Part shown: piece by piece, positions 55,001-64,000 of the stretch
Layout: every line of letters begins with the position of its first letter
Position numbering within the stretch: position 1 is the first letter of the stretch
Source: Leuctra nigra
Lineage: Eukaryota > Arthropoda > Insecta > Plecoptera > Leuctridae
Reading direction: 5' to 3'
DNA length: 64,000 nucleotides
Assembly: GCA_934045905.1 (NCBI GenBank)
Contig: OW203764.1
Span: 36,632,434-36,696,433 of the forward strand
The notes under the pieces: generated by a model
Database searches by the model: none
What the model saw: the letters and a program-made list of their open reading frames with translations, nothing else
What the model was told of the DNA's origin: nothing
Translations under genes and position numbers: made by a program

Positions 55001-58000
55001 ATACTCCTTTACGTCGAAAATCTAAATAAATTATGAATCTATTAGTGCTAATTAGTTTTGATTCCAGAATTAGATATTTAAATTCTAACAAGATATTAAA
55101 AATATAGTGCGAGAGGGGTGCGGCTTTCACGCTGCTCTCCCCCCCCCCCCTCTCCTTCCCCCGCCATAAACTATTTTAAATATTTTGACAGGTACCTATC
55201 TAAGATGAACCCATATAGATCAGCTGTCTTATCCGTGGTTTTGGTGATATTGGTAGTCAATACCAAAGTTCCAAAATTATACTTTTAAATTTTACATTTT
55301 TTTGTCTTTAGTTAATTATTTTGGATTGTTTTGGCTGGGCACCACTTATTCCTCTAAGGCTTTGGAGTGCACCACTTATTCCTCTAAGGCTTTGGAGTGC
55401 ACAGCATTTAGTGAACTTGTTTTGGCTGGGCACCACTTATTCCTCTAAGGCTTTGGAGTGCACAGCATTTAGTGAACTTGTTTTGGCTGGGCACCACTTA
55501 TTCCTCTAAGGCTTTGGAGTGCACAGCATTTAGTGAACTGTCAGAATGTGTGAGTGCGCCTGACGTGAACAGTCCATGTCTTTTATCTGTGCTTTCTGCA
55601 CTTTGCATACAGCTTTGTCCCCAGACAATATTGACAGCAATTTTAGGATATTCTAGAGATGTATTTTCGATCAAGCATATTATATTTCATTCACCTGTGA
55701 TTTTCATTTTTACATAAATTTGACTACAAAAGATTCGACCTATCAATCTGCTCATGGGCGTGCGCAGAGGACATCACTGTGGAGGTGGGGGGAGCAATGG
55801 TCTGGAGGTAACTGATGTTGGGTGCAGGGTCCAGTGCGCCTCGAAGGGAGATTGTTTTAATTGTTCGCTTTTCGATACTAATTTGTAACGCTAAATGACT
55901 ATACTTTATTATTGTCTGCAAGTCCCCCTGGCTTTCTCCCCGCCAGGGATGTTACAACAGGTTTTTTGAACTGAATCGTTGATTGAAGACATGATCAAAG
56001 ATCAATATATGCAAAATGCATTCGTTCAATTCTTGGACCTATAATGTAGAAATATCGTGCTTTTGTCGTCATTCAAGTCAATGTCCAAAGATTAGTTTGT
56101 GTTACAAAACTGAATCTTGAAATATCACGATATCCTGAGTTGTCAAAACGTAAAAATAGTGCAATTTTTACTATCATTTAAAGGGATTGTCAAAGTAAGT
56201 CCATATTTCCATTCAATTTAGATTTTAAGTAATGTTGTTTATTGTAAATTATACTGCATCAAGCAACAGAAATCAGCTGTATGTAGCTCGTCACCAATGT
56301 CACTCACAACCAACCACGAATTTATGTTTTCTGCCTCATAGCCTTGGAAAATGTATGAATTTCCTAAGTATATTAAACATAAAATTGAAATAATTTCTCC
56401 ACAGAACTCATTAATTTGTTGAAACATTCCGTAAAATCTGTGTATTTTAAATGTTGCTGACATTTTGAGAGAAGGGATTCATCCTTTGAAGTTTTTATTA
56501 GTATTTGTTTTACCGAATATTTACGTAATTTCATATAATAAGATATTTTATAAATTCTTTTAATGACGTGTTCTTGCGATGGGGATTCATGGGGAAAGCT
56601 TGCCCCCCCCCCCCCCCCCCGCCCCCCCCCCCCTGACGTATATTGATAATTGATTAGCTACCTATTAGTGGATGGTTATTTAAACAGGAACTTCTTTACT
56701 TAATCTGCGAGACTGTTGACTGGTTCTGTACACAAGAAAGAATGCAACACTGTCCAGACATCTTCCCACCTGCAACCCACCTTCTTCCTGCTTAAACCCG
56801 CCTCGCCAAATCTACAAGTGTTTATGCTGATCACGGCTCAAAGTGGCGGCGCGCCCGGCTAAAATTAGTTTGTGTATTCAATGTTTAAAAACTGAATCAA
56901 TCTAAACAATCCCCACGATAAGGAGTCGGTCTGGAATCTGGTTGCCACATGTCAAGTGTTTATTGTATACATGTATCCAAGGGAAATTGCCGACATTATA
57001 AAATGAAAAAATGAATGTCCCTGAGATATTAGGTATCAACAAAGATAATAATTCTAAACCAAAATTGAAAATTATTTGATTTTTATGTTTTTGAGAATTT
57101 TAATTGTAGGGTAATTCCACTTCAAAAAGGTTTAGGCCCTCCCCCCCCCCCCTCTCCCGCCCAATAAGATATATGATGTGCAGAGATAATTCAGAAAATT
57201 TATTTTGATGGGGGGGGGGGGGGGGCGGAATGACTGAATGAAGTAGTTTTAAATCTATCCAAATTTCCTGGTCCATTAAATTGTTTTCATGTCAGAAACA
57301 TGGGAAAAGTATATAGAATTAATAATAAAAATAAGCTAATGCTGTGTCTCATTCAATAAACTTTGTCGGTTTAGGGCCATCAGAATAAACTATGAATAAG
57401 TATTATATAAAAAAAGGTCCAAGAGATCTATTCTATAATGTTTTCCCAATTCCATTCTGATCGAATCCAAGCAGGAATTCCATCAGAATTGGGAATTCCA
57501 AAGTTGTAGAATAGGGCCTCAGGAGAATTGATTTTCTCTTAAATTGCCTTCTGATGAAGTCTTGTTGTCTCTTCTGTCTCCAGGCCTTGAAATACGTGAG
57601 ACTCTAGATGGCCGTGAAGTCATTCCCCCATCGTATAACCTCGCCCCCTCCATTGCCAGGGACGACGTGCCGGACCACTTCCAGAATACCATCAGGAACG
57701 CGCTGCAGAACGGTCTGGTGAAGATCGGCGAGCATCTTCCCTCCATCTTGCGTCCGCCTCCGCCAGTCATTCGCAACGAACTCAACGACAAAACCATCCA
57801 CTTCATCCTGCCCCTCGCCGGTCGCTTCCACACCTTCCTTCGCTTCATCTCGACATTCGACGCGGTCTGCTTACAGAAGGACGAGGATGTCACATTGACT
57901 GTAGTTCTGTTTCCAAGCGGTCTCGAAGACAGCTTCAATCAGAGTGTGATAGTGATGAGAAACTTACAGACGCGTTATCCCGACACTCGGCTGCGTGTGA

Positions 58001-58602
58001 TTCCTGTATTGGAAAACTTTGCTCGTGCCAGAGCTCTACAGATCGGTGCAACGCAATGCCGCGGTCCCTCGTGTCTTCTCTTCTTCGTGGACGTCGACAT
58101 CGTGTTCACCGCCTCCACGCTGCAGCGTATCCGCGTCAACACGATCCAAGGTCGTCAAGCCTACTTCCCGATCGTGTTCAGCGAGTTCGACCCGAGCATC
58201 GTGTATCCCGACGGCAGTGCGCCGGCGACGCACGACGTCATCGACGAAGACACCGGATACTGGCGCCAGTTCGGCTTCGGCATCGCCAGCATCTACAAGT
58301 CGGACTTGGCGACTGTGGGCGGGTTTAACACGAGCATCCGAGGCTGGGGCAAGGAGGATGTGGACTTGTTCGACAAGGTCATCACGACGTCAAAGCTGAC
58401 CGTGTTCCGAGCCGCTGACCCGAGTCTAGTGCACGTGTTTCATATCGTGGAGTGCGACCCACGGCTGGAGGCCACACAGCTGCAGATGTGTCGGGGCACG
58501 AGGGTGGACACGTATGGCGGAGTCAGACAGTTGGCGGAGTACATCTTTGAACACAGTGAGATCTTGGAATATACAAGAAACAGAAATAAAGCTCCTTCTT
58601 GA
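36247..58602 (+). CDS. Chsy1: Chondroitin sulfate synthase (CHSY1/CHSY3 family), complete
   Basis: Coding exons: 36247-37068, 43064-43204, 43919-44090, 49098-49255, 51014-51215 and 57584-58602, all phase-consistent, 837 residues (human CHSY1 about 800). Golgi type II membrane enzyme that alternates GlcA and GalNAc to build chondroitin chains. A signal anchor (FLHTIFGILIGFFSGFIF) starts near residue 6. The N-terminal beta3-glucuronyltransferase half has VGVMTAQKYL, VDDSYPPQKKSF, DDD at 173-175 and HEDVELGRCV. The C-terminal beta4-GalNAc-transferase half has DVD at 668-670 and GWGKEDVDLF at about 752. ATG at 36247 (MARKRRF) is preferred because the basic-then-hydrophobic anchor follows at once; an in-frame ATG at 36130 would add 39 residues. 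Three introns carry tandem arrays copied from exon borders. Confidence 0.94.
37069..38640. other. CHSY intron 1, proximal part
   Basis: No coding signal seen. Contains the tRNA-like SINE head at about 38043-38127 and otherwise unique AT-rich sequence. Confidence 0.6.
38038..38127 (-). ncRNA. tRNA-like sequence (SINE head or tRNA pseudogene)
   Basis: On the minus strand: A box TAGCTCATTTGGTAGAGC, B box GGGTTTGAGCCCC, loop TTGGCAA (would read GGC, Ala-like). The acceptor arm pairs with several wobble pairs, and one anticodon-stem pair is mismatched. More likely a SINE head or degenerate tRNA than a working gene. Confidence 0.5.
38661..39551. repeat. Tandem array, 11 x 81 bp, CHSY intron 1
   Basis: Exactly 81-bp period, few substitutions (G/A in TTTTTCTCGGTGTG, one T/C in CATCTGTGTAC). 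Because 81 is a multiple of 3 and the unit lacks stops in several frames, 300-340-codon open frames appear on both strands; they resemble nothing known. Confidence 0.97.
40703..40841. repeat. Poly-C tracts
   Basis: Runs of C at 40703-40718 and 40825-40841, in CHSY intron 1 just before the 120-bp array. Similar tracts elsewhere: 43449-43467, 56603-56633 (one G interrupts), 57141-57152, 57210-57225 (G), 61889-61901, 62088-62101 (G). Confidence 0.9.
40988..43147. repeat. Tandem array, 18 x 120 bp, copies of the CHSY exon 2 start
   Basis: Each unit has 36 bp of intron (ATGGAGCATGTTTATGTAGA onward, ending GTGTAG) followed by the first 84 bp of exon 2 (ATGCAGTCCATCCTGTACCA onward). Period exactly 120. 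The last unit's exon part is the real exon 2. Differences are few: paired variants such as CCATTCTGTTTTACAAC in units 13 and 16 suggest block duplication. Confidence 0.97.
43064..43204 (+). CDS. Chsy1: CHSY exon 2
   Basis: 141 nt, 47 codons, phase 0 both sides; acceptor GTTGTCGTGTAG, donor AAG/GTACGT. Encodes MQSILYHNSSGSDAFTGD and ITLHPIKHHKHMYRVHNYMK, matching the CHSY segment after WSYE. Its first 84 nt are the last copy of the 18-unit upstream array. The acceptor has a poor pyrimidine tract. Confidence 0.88.
43677..43744. repeat. Intron 2 arm of a long-range inverted repeat
   Basis: 68 bp, nearly identical to the reverse complement of 48878-48944, which is in intron 3. The two copies flank CHSY exon 3. 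Confidence 0.85.
43919..44090 (+). CDS. Chsy1: CHSY exon 3
   Basis: Acceptor TTGTTGGGCAG, donor CTGG/GTGAGC, phase 0 in and 1 out. Encodes ALKIQALQHGAVKLHRDV, matching the helical linker of CHSY, and a variable PRHQGRRDYLGD part. Confidence 0.88.
45539..45612 (+). ncRNA. tRNA-like SINE head
   Basis: B box GGGTTCGATCCCC at about 45594-45606 with an A-box-like TTGGCTCGGTCACATG upstream, followed by a T-rich tail. Degenerate. Confidence 0.35.
47549..48278. mobile_element. Foldback element (730 bp) in CHSY intron 3
   Basis: Arms of about 310 bp (47549-47860 and 47965-48278), ends TTGTACAAAAACAAAAACTT and reverse complement, loop pyrimidine-rich (CTTCTTTC). No coding content. Confidence 0.88.
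48668..48750 (-). ncRNA. tRNA-like SINE head
   Basis: Minus strand: A box GTGGTTAGTGCGC, B box GGGTTCGATTCCC, CACTGC end followed by a T-run. The arms do not pair cleanly, so a SINE head is preferred to a tRNA gene. Confidence 0.5.
48878..48944. repeat. Intron 3 arm of a long-range inverted repeat
   Basis: Reverse complement of 43677-43744 with about three differences; begins AGCCTATACAATTTCCCAGG. Confidence 0.85.
49098..49255 (+). CDS. Chsy1: CHSY exon 4
   Basis: Acceptor TTTACTCAG, donor GAG/GTGAGT. Encodes MPPSLNKHRPLEEADVLDWE and RRRIEASLREGLDDVTRE, matching the CHSY linker with its ILEWEF block. Its last 46 nt start the 12-copy array at 49210. Confidence 0.9.
49210..50034. repeat. Tandem array, 12 copies of about 71 bp over the CHSY exon 4 donor
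   Basis: Copy 1 (74 bp) is the real exon end plus start of intron 4; later starts at 49284, 49355, 49426, 49497, 49568, 49639, 49710, 49781, 49852, 49923 and 49994. Copies 1-11 contain GAG/GTGAGT or a one-base variant; copy 12 has lost it (AAAAGTCAGT). Confidence 0.96.
50035..51013. other. Rest of CHSY intron 4
   Basis: AT-rich unique sequence with an ATCAAATCAAATCAAATC run near 50830. Nothing else recognised. Confidence 0.6.
51014..51215 (+). CDS. Chsy1: CHSY exon 5
   Basis: Acceptor TGTCCGCAG, donor ACAG/GTCAGC, phase 0 in and 1 out. Encodes IMDMINMYSKQRGRVIEYRE, YGYHRLSPQFGADYILDLLL and KMTVPVRRHVYLQQQF, strongly conserved CHSY blocks. Its last 97 nt are copy 1 of the 29-copy array. Confidence 0.93.
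51119..54991. repeat. Tandem array, 29 x 134 bp over the CHSY exon 5 donor
   Basis: CATCCTGG recurs every 134 bp from 51121 to 54873. Each unit has about 97 bp of exon 5 (codons for YILDLLLVYKKYRGRK to QQQF), the donor TTCACAG/GTCAGC (some TTCAAAG/GTCAGC), and 37 bp of intron ending CTCCTCCCCCCTTA. Copy 1 is the real exon. Variation at the MTVP Met codon (ATG, ACG, ATC) marks sub-families. Confidence 0.97.
55329..55540. repeat. Small tandem array in CHSY intron 5
   Basis: Three copies of a 61-bp unit starting TTTTGGCTGGGCACCACTTA (55329, 55420, 55481); the first has an extra internal 30-bp duplication. Confidence 0.9.
55541..57583. other. Rest of CHSY intron 5
   Basis: AT-rich with the longest poly-C tract of the window (56603-56633) and neighbouring C and G tracts at 57141-57152 and 57210-57225. 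No coding signal seen. Confidence 0.6.
57584..58602 (+). CDS. Chsy1: CHSY last exon (GalNAc-transferase domain)
   Basis: Acceptor TTCTGTCTCCAG; G from exon 5 completes GGC. Encodes IHFILPLAGRFHTFLRFI, LLFFVDVDIVFTAS, YFPIVFSEFDPSIVYP and GWGKEDVDLFDKV, then TGA at 58600-58602. High GC, single large exon. Confidence 0.95.
58585..58590 (+). terminator. AATAAA overlapping the last CHSY codons
   Basis: A canonical hexamer inside the coding sequence, 10 nt before the stop. A second one at 58739-58744 lies inside a hAT element in the 3' UTR. Confidence 0.3.
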
Positions 58603-58682
58603 TACTAAACTTCTGTGCTTTTCATTTTTATTTTGCTCTCTCACAGCAGGACAAAACTCACATTGTACCACTTCCTCTAAAC

Positions 58683-59052
58683 CAGGGGTCGGCAACCTGC
58701 GGCTCCTTGGTAGTTTTTGAATGGCTCTTTATAATATAAATAAAGATCTGGAATCGAAAAATTCAAAAACAAAAAAAACAAAAAAATTACGTATGAGGCA
58801 ACAATTGGGAAGTTATTGATTCAATTTGTTCATTATAGAGTCCTTGAATCTCTTTTAAATTGTTGAACTTCTAAACAAACGCCCTGCGGGGCAACAACTC
58901 GGGGGCTTCATCAAAATATCAAAATAAACTAGTAATTCAATTTATATTTTCAGTGTTTTAAATTTGTTTGCCTCTACTGCGGCTCCCATTATTATCTAAT
59001 TTAATAATTTTTGGGAAATTGGCTCCTTGACCAAAAAGTTTGGTGACCCCTG
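58683..59052. mobile_element. hAT-type MITE just after the CHSY stop
   Basis: Ends CAGGGGTCGGCAACCTGCGG and GGTGACCCCTG. 8-bp duplication CTCTAAAC (58675-58682) against CTCTAAAT (59053-59060). The CAGGGGTC end is typical of hAT elements seen in many animals. It begins 80 bp after the stop, so it probably forms CHSY 3' UTR. Confidence 0.8.
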
Positions 59053-59414
59053 CTCTAAATCAAAGATAAGAATTTTCGAAAATGTCTGTTTTTGCAAATT
59101 TGTGTCACCTCTGGATTAAAATGTACTAAAGATATTGTGAGAAATATTTATGTTTCTGAGCCAGAGCATGAGGTCTGCATAGGGTTGCCATAGGGTATCC
59201 GGATTTTATCCGGACACTCCCGAATTGGACATCATTGTCCGGCTGCTGGAATAACCTCATTTATGTCCGGAATTGGGGAAAATATGAAACACACACTATA
59301 AATCAATATCCAGTGAATAAGAATATCAAATCGCTGAAGATTGTAGTCGAGAACGCAGGAAAATGGCCAAATGTACTTTCGAAATTGTAAATTTTCCCGG
59401 GCCTATGTCAGTGA

Positions 59415-60606
59415 ATCAGTGAAGATTGTTTTAAATAACCCATTAGAAAACTTACCACCCTCTCGACGGCGTCCTCAATATACATAAGCAGGTGCTTGTA
59501 AAACACTAAAAAGTAACTACAACCAAATGCATTCTTGAAGACGAAGATTATTTTAAATAATCCACTAGTAAACTCACCACCCTCTTGACGGCGACCTCAA
59601 TATACATCAGCAGATGCTTGTACAACACTAAAAAGTAACTACAACCAAATGCATTCTTGAAGACGAAGATTATTTTAAATAATCCACTAGTAAACTCACC
59701 ACCCTCTTGACGGCGACCTCAATATACATCAGCAGATGCTTGTACAACACTAAAAAGTAACTACAACCAAATGCATTCTTGAAGACGAAGATTATTTTAA
59801 ATAATCCACTAGTAAACTCACCACCCTCTTGACGGCGACCTCAATATACATCAGCAGATGCTTGTACAACACTAAAAAGTAACTACAACCAAATGCATTC
59901 TTGAAGACGAAGATTATTTTAAATAATCCCCTAGTAAACTCGCCACCCTCTTGACGGCGACCTCAATATACATCAGCAGATGCTTGTACAACACTAAAAA
60001 GTAACTACAACCAAATGCATTCTTGAAGACGAAGATTATTTTAAATAATCCACTAGTAAACTCACCACCCTCTTGACGGCGACCTCAATATACATCAGCA
60101 GATGCTTGTACAACACTAAAAAGTAACTACAACCAAATGCATTCTTGAAGACGAAGATTATTTTAAATAATACCCTAGTAAACTCGCCACCCTCTTGACG
60201 GCGACCTCAATATACATCAGCAGATGCTTGTACAACACTAAAAAGTAACTACAACCAAATGCATTCTTGAAGACGAAGATTATTTTAAATAATCCACTAG
60301 TAAACTCACCACCCTCTTGACGGCGACCTCAATATACATCAGCAGATGCTTGTACAACACTAAAAAGTAACTACAACCAAATGCATTCTTGAAGACAAAG
60401 ATTATTTTAAATAATCCACTAGTAAACTCACCACCCTCTTGACGGCGACCTCAATATACATCAGCAGATGCTTGTACAACACTAAGGAACTATTTCCAAA
60501 TGCATACTTGAAGACGAAGATTATTTTAAACAATCCACTAGTAAACTCACCACCCTCTTGACGGCGTCCTCAATATACATCAGCAGATGCTTGTACAACA
60601 CTTTTA
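59415..60606. repeat. Tandem array, about 10 x 122 bp, downstream of CHSY
   Basis: Starts of ACGAAGATTA at 59541, 59663, 59785, 59907, 60029, 60151, 60273, 60395 (spacing 122) and 60514 (119), with a diverged first copy near 59415. Edge copies are the most diverged; inner ones are almost identical. Confidence 0.95.
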
Positions 60607-63600
60607 GGAACAGTCCCCCCCCCCTCCCCGACCACCATATATTTCTTGCGAGATCCTCTATCCATACGTATACCTACGTGTTTCCCCCACAATTCCGTAT
60701 TTGTTACCCCGAGAATGTTGGACTGCAATGTACGTAATTCGATTCGTGTAAAGCTGACAACTCTTCAATGTTTGCAATTTCAGAGTACAATCAAGATTCA
60801 CATTTTATTTAGGTACGTACAATTATCTACATAAATGCAGTAAATAATTACTCAGTGATGCATAATGTCTACAAACTTGTACAGACACTTATTATAATAA
60901 TTTTCTTCGTTTGATCCCCTTGTCCCTTCCTTGTACAGTTCTGGACATTTTTATACTTTAGCTCTGCGAAAATATTGAAGTTCCCTCTAGTTCAAAAATA
61001 GAATAATGTCAATGAAATAATTTAAAATTTAATTTGGCGTCTGAAAACGGCCATACCCAGAAATAAACATGGAACATAAAATATGTTTATTTCGACTAAT
61101 GATACTGAAGTAAAATATTTTCTTAATTTATCTGTATTTGGTGCAATTTTGAAGAATTTTAATGTGCCTTTAAGAAATTCTAGATATTTATTTATTGTTT
61201 TAAAACCTGTTTCTGTGATTTCCGGATGGCATTGAATAATTGATTTTGCGTTATCCAAAGTTGAGATAGGTACCTCTGACGAATCATTCATCACAATCCC
61301 CTGTTTTTTGCTTGCTATTTTGTACCCAATGCCAAGGTCACACCGTTCAATCGCAATCGATTTATAATTTTGCACAATGTAATAAGAGCGATCACAAGTA
61401 TAGATTTTTAACAAGATCCTGTGATAGCCGGAAAATTAAATATTTGACCGATTGACCGATAAACTTCAAATTTTGCATGGTCTTTTGGACCAACATTTAA
61501 GAGAGTTTGACAATTTTCTTTCAATCTGTAAAATCAAGAGTTATTAGTTACCATTTTTAAGGTCGTTTTCTTGTTTTGAAATATTCGTCAAATTTATTCA
61601 ATGAAATTTCAAAAAATTATCACTGCTCCTGTGACACATTTATTTACATTGATCGCAGATTTGTTTCAAGGTTCCAGACACTAAAATACTTCAAATACTT
61701 GTTTTGACATCCCTTACCCTGATTATCGAACCCCCCCTTCCCCGCCCCACTCAACTCTGTAGACCCTAAATTGACCTCATCTTCATCAAGCGATATTGGT
61801 CTGTCCCACACAATTTCTAAAATATCTTCATTAAAACGTGGCATCCCTCTTATTCTGACCTGCCTCAGCACAGCGTCACATATTGGTGCCCCCCCCCCCC
61901 CTCCACAAGCATGACGTCACAGACCCATTGCCAACTTGATCCGTGATGAGTTCCGTCTATTGTCAAGAAATGTTGAGTTTGAAAAATTGCATTTCCTCAT
62001 TTGTATGGGATTCATTGAAAAGAATTCCTTGCATTGTGATTCTCATCTCAGCGTAACGTTGTCGCCGCATACGGGGCCCGCAGGGGGTGGGGGGGGGGGG
62101 GAGATATTTTGAGAGAATGAACATTAAAAATAAATATAAAATTGGTTTCGATCAAACTTTAACAAGCTATTTTATTTTTTCTATGGACAGCAATTATAAA
62201 ATAATGTTCAGTTGTTTTGATACAGATTTGAGAGAACATTAGATAGATAGCCTACATTTATTTGTCAGATTTCGATGTTCACCGACAATGTCTTTGCCCT
62301 CGGTGTGACGGGCATCAAAAAGTAAACACATTAGAACAAGCTAAGAAAGTGGATTACGTAACACATTCATAAGCTATTAAAAACTGTATCTCGATTTAAC
62401 CCATAGAACCAGAAGTAGATTAGTCCAAGTCAGTGACTCTAGAGGTAAACTTCCTCTCCCACATCTTCAAGACCTTGTCGCGACGACCAGCAGATCAGAG
62501 TTCAATCGAACGGGTCAGACCTTTCACCACTTACCGGAGACAAGAGTGTGGGAGAAAGGTAAGTCAGTAGCAACATCGGCGTCTGGAGATGTCGTCCATG
62601 TTACGTCACATGGTTAAAGGTCATGCACAGTTTCTGCGGTCCGAGTAAAAGTGAAAGGCTCCAGATCGCCGTGTGTGTGTGACCTGTGTGTGGTCAAGCA
62701 GCAACACTTTCACTGATGATCGGCGATCTCGTGGCTTATTGGCATCTCATTTCCATGCGGGTTGGCTGGTGAGAGTGCGCGAATGCGGGCCAAAGGTCGG
62801 AGAAAGTGCGCATCTTCCTTCCTTCCTTCCTTGCCTCCTTCCTTCCTTTTTTAATCGTTCATTCATTGACTCCGCATAATCATTGAATATACCTGTTTAA
62901 TTCATGTGTAGCTGTCATGTTTGACTCATGTTTTAATTAAGATTGTCGAAACAGCTTCGGAAACTTATATCAGTGGACCGCAGTTCAGTACATTTGCTTT
63001 CCGTGTTTGCGAAGCATTTCGCATGTAATTCATATTCTGAAGGCGAGGGATGAACCAGTACGTCATTCAGAGTTAAAACAAATGTGTAGTAATTTAATTA
63101 TTAAAATGAAATGAGGAGAGTTGAAAAATTCTGAGTGTATATCAAGGTATCTCTTCATTCTGTAACTGCGAATCGGATGCATAATTCCACCAGCAATGAG
63201 AGTTTGTCATTTTGCATTATGCCGATTATACCTTTCCGTCAGCAATGGAAAGCGAGTTAAAGAAGAAGCAATAAGTACTTCTTCTCTAATCTTCTTACTT
63301 TCTTAGATAATAATTATGCCGCAGGTATACTCATAGTTTGTAAACTAGTATTTTACCTATGCCTATCGGTTTATGAGATCATAATTTGTAGACCAATGTA
63401 GATTTTCTTAATTTGATAAAATTGTACAGCACACTGATATTCTGGTAGCATGGGCATACTTGGAGGAAAGCAGGGCAACAAGAAAGAATAAACCCAACGT
63501 GAGTGCACGTTCAATATTTTGATTTGAGTAAAACATTCTAATTTGATTAGAAACCACCCAAAACTGTAACGATATGATGATCACATGACCATACTGGTTA

Positions 63601-64000
63601 GCACACTTTCTTTCTTTCTTTGTCGAGTGGTTTTCATCTCAATCCAATAATGTAGCGATCGATATAGGCTTATAACAAAATAAAAAAATCCTACTTCATG
63701 TGTTAATTTCCTTCATTCTCGGAAGCCATCAAATTGAAACCTATAAGACTAAAGTTTATAGCTAATTTCTTGGACACTGTGCAGGATTTTATATTGGAAA
63801 TACATTTATTGAGCGAGCGAAGCGAGCGTCTCCTTTTGGCTATTTTGGCACGGACCTCTGTTTTTTTTTGTTTTTTTTTCTGCTATTAACCGATACACAG
63901 GTTGCACCGTTTCAGCTATCGATCTGAAATTTTGCACACATGTAAAACCAACCTTCTCTGTTTGCAGACCCAATTTTTTTTTAAATCCATTCATTGGTTA
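60607..64000. other. Gene-poor right end
   Basis: No gene recognised. Contains C/G tracts (61889, 62088), a CCTTCCTT run (62812-62850), and at about 63808 onward a GAGCGAGCGAAGCGAGCG stretch with TTGCACCGTTTCAGCTATCG text related to 45186-45230, probably the edge of a dispersed repeat. Two minus-strand frames (61022-61414, 61644-61871) are unrecognised. Confidence 0.55.

Noticed and set aside
51004..55036. Many 60-320-codon frames rich in PPPLHPGPAARVQEV
   Set aside because: Out-of-frame readings through the 134-bp array; only the frame of exon 5 in copy 1 matches CHSY.
61022..61871. Two minus-strand frames (130 and 75 codons) in the right end
   Set aside because: Not recognised, no clear splice or codon-use support; possibly transposon remnants. 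Left as unassigned.

Overview
Animal nuclear DNA, most likely an arthropod. Genes have many short exons with GT-AG introns, intergenic DNA is AT-rich and crowded with small DNA transposons, and the three recognisable genes match single-copy arthropod orthologues. The species cannot be fixed from the sequence alone. I see no bacterial, phage or CRISPR content.

Layout. (1) Positions 233-12928 (+): the last nine coding exons (about 602 residues) of a USP47-type ubiquitin-specific protease; its catalytic part lies left of the window. A decayed R2-like non-LTR retroelement sits antisense in its second-to-last large intron (about 6.2-9.4 kb). (2) 12929-19700: convergent intergenic DNA full of hAT, Tourist-like and foldback elements, including elements nested inside one another. 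(3) 19701-35275 (-): a complete 11-exon, 425-residue Hrb27C/Hrp48 (DAZAP1-like) hnRNP with two RRMs and a Gly/Pro/Gln-rich tail. Its introns hold a THAP-containing element, two hAT elements, foldbacks and an array combining CRE, ETS and YY1-type motifs. (4) 35276-36246: head-to-head 5' region shared with the next gene. (5) 36247-58602 (+): a complete six-exon chondroitin sulfate synthase (CHSY) of about 837 residues. (6) 58603-64000: downstream DNA with a hAT element 80 bp after the CHSY stop, a 122-bp tandem array and homopolymer C/G tracts; no gene recognised.

Main discovery candidate. In CHSY, three of the five introns carry tandem arrays whose units were copied from the gene's own exon-intron junctions: 18 x 120 bp over the 3' splice site of exon 2, 12 x about 71 bp over the 5' splice site of exon 4, and 29 x 134 bp over the 5' splice site of exon 5. 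Every unit repeats coding sequence plus the splice site. In each array, using any splice site except the one that bounds the true exon gives an in-frame stop or a frameshift to a stop. A fourth array (11 x 81 bp) lies in intron 1. CHSY therefore appears to carry dozens of decoy splice sites.

The three genes are not functionally linked; they are a deubiquitinase, an mRNA-regulatory RNA-binding protein and a Golgi glycosyltransferase. Exon borders were placed by joining reading phase across GT-AG sites and comparing with remembered family sequences; no alignment or transcript data were available.
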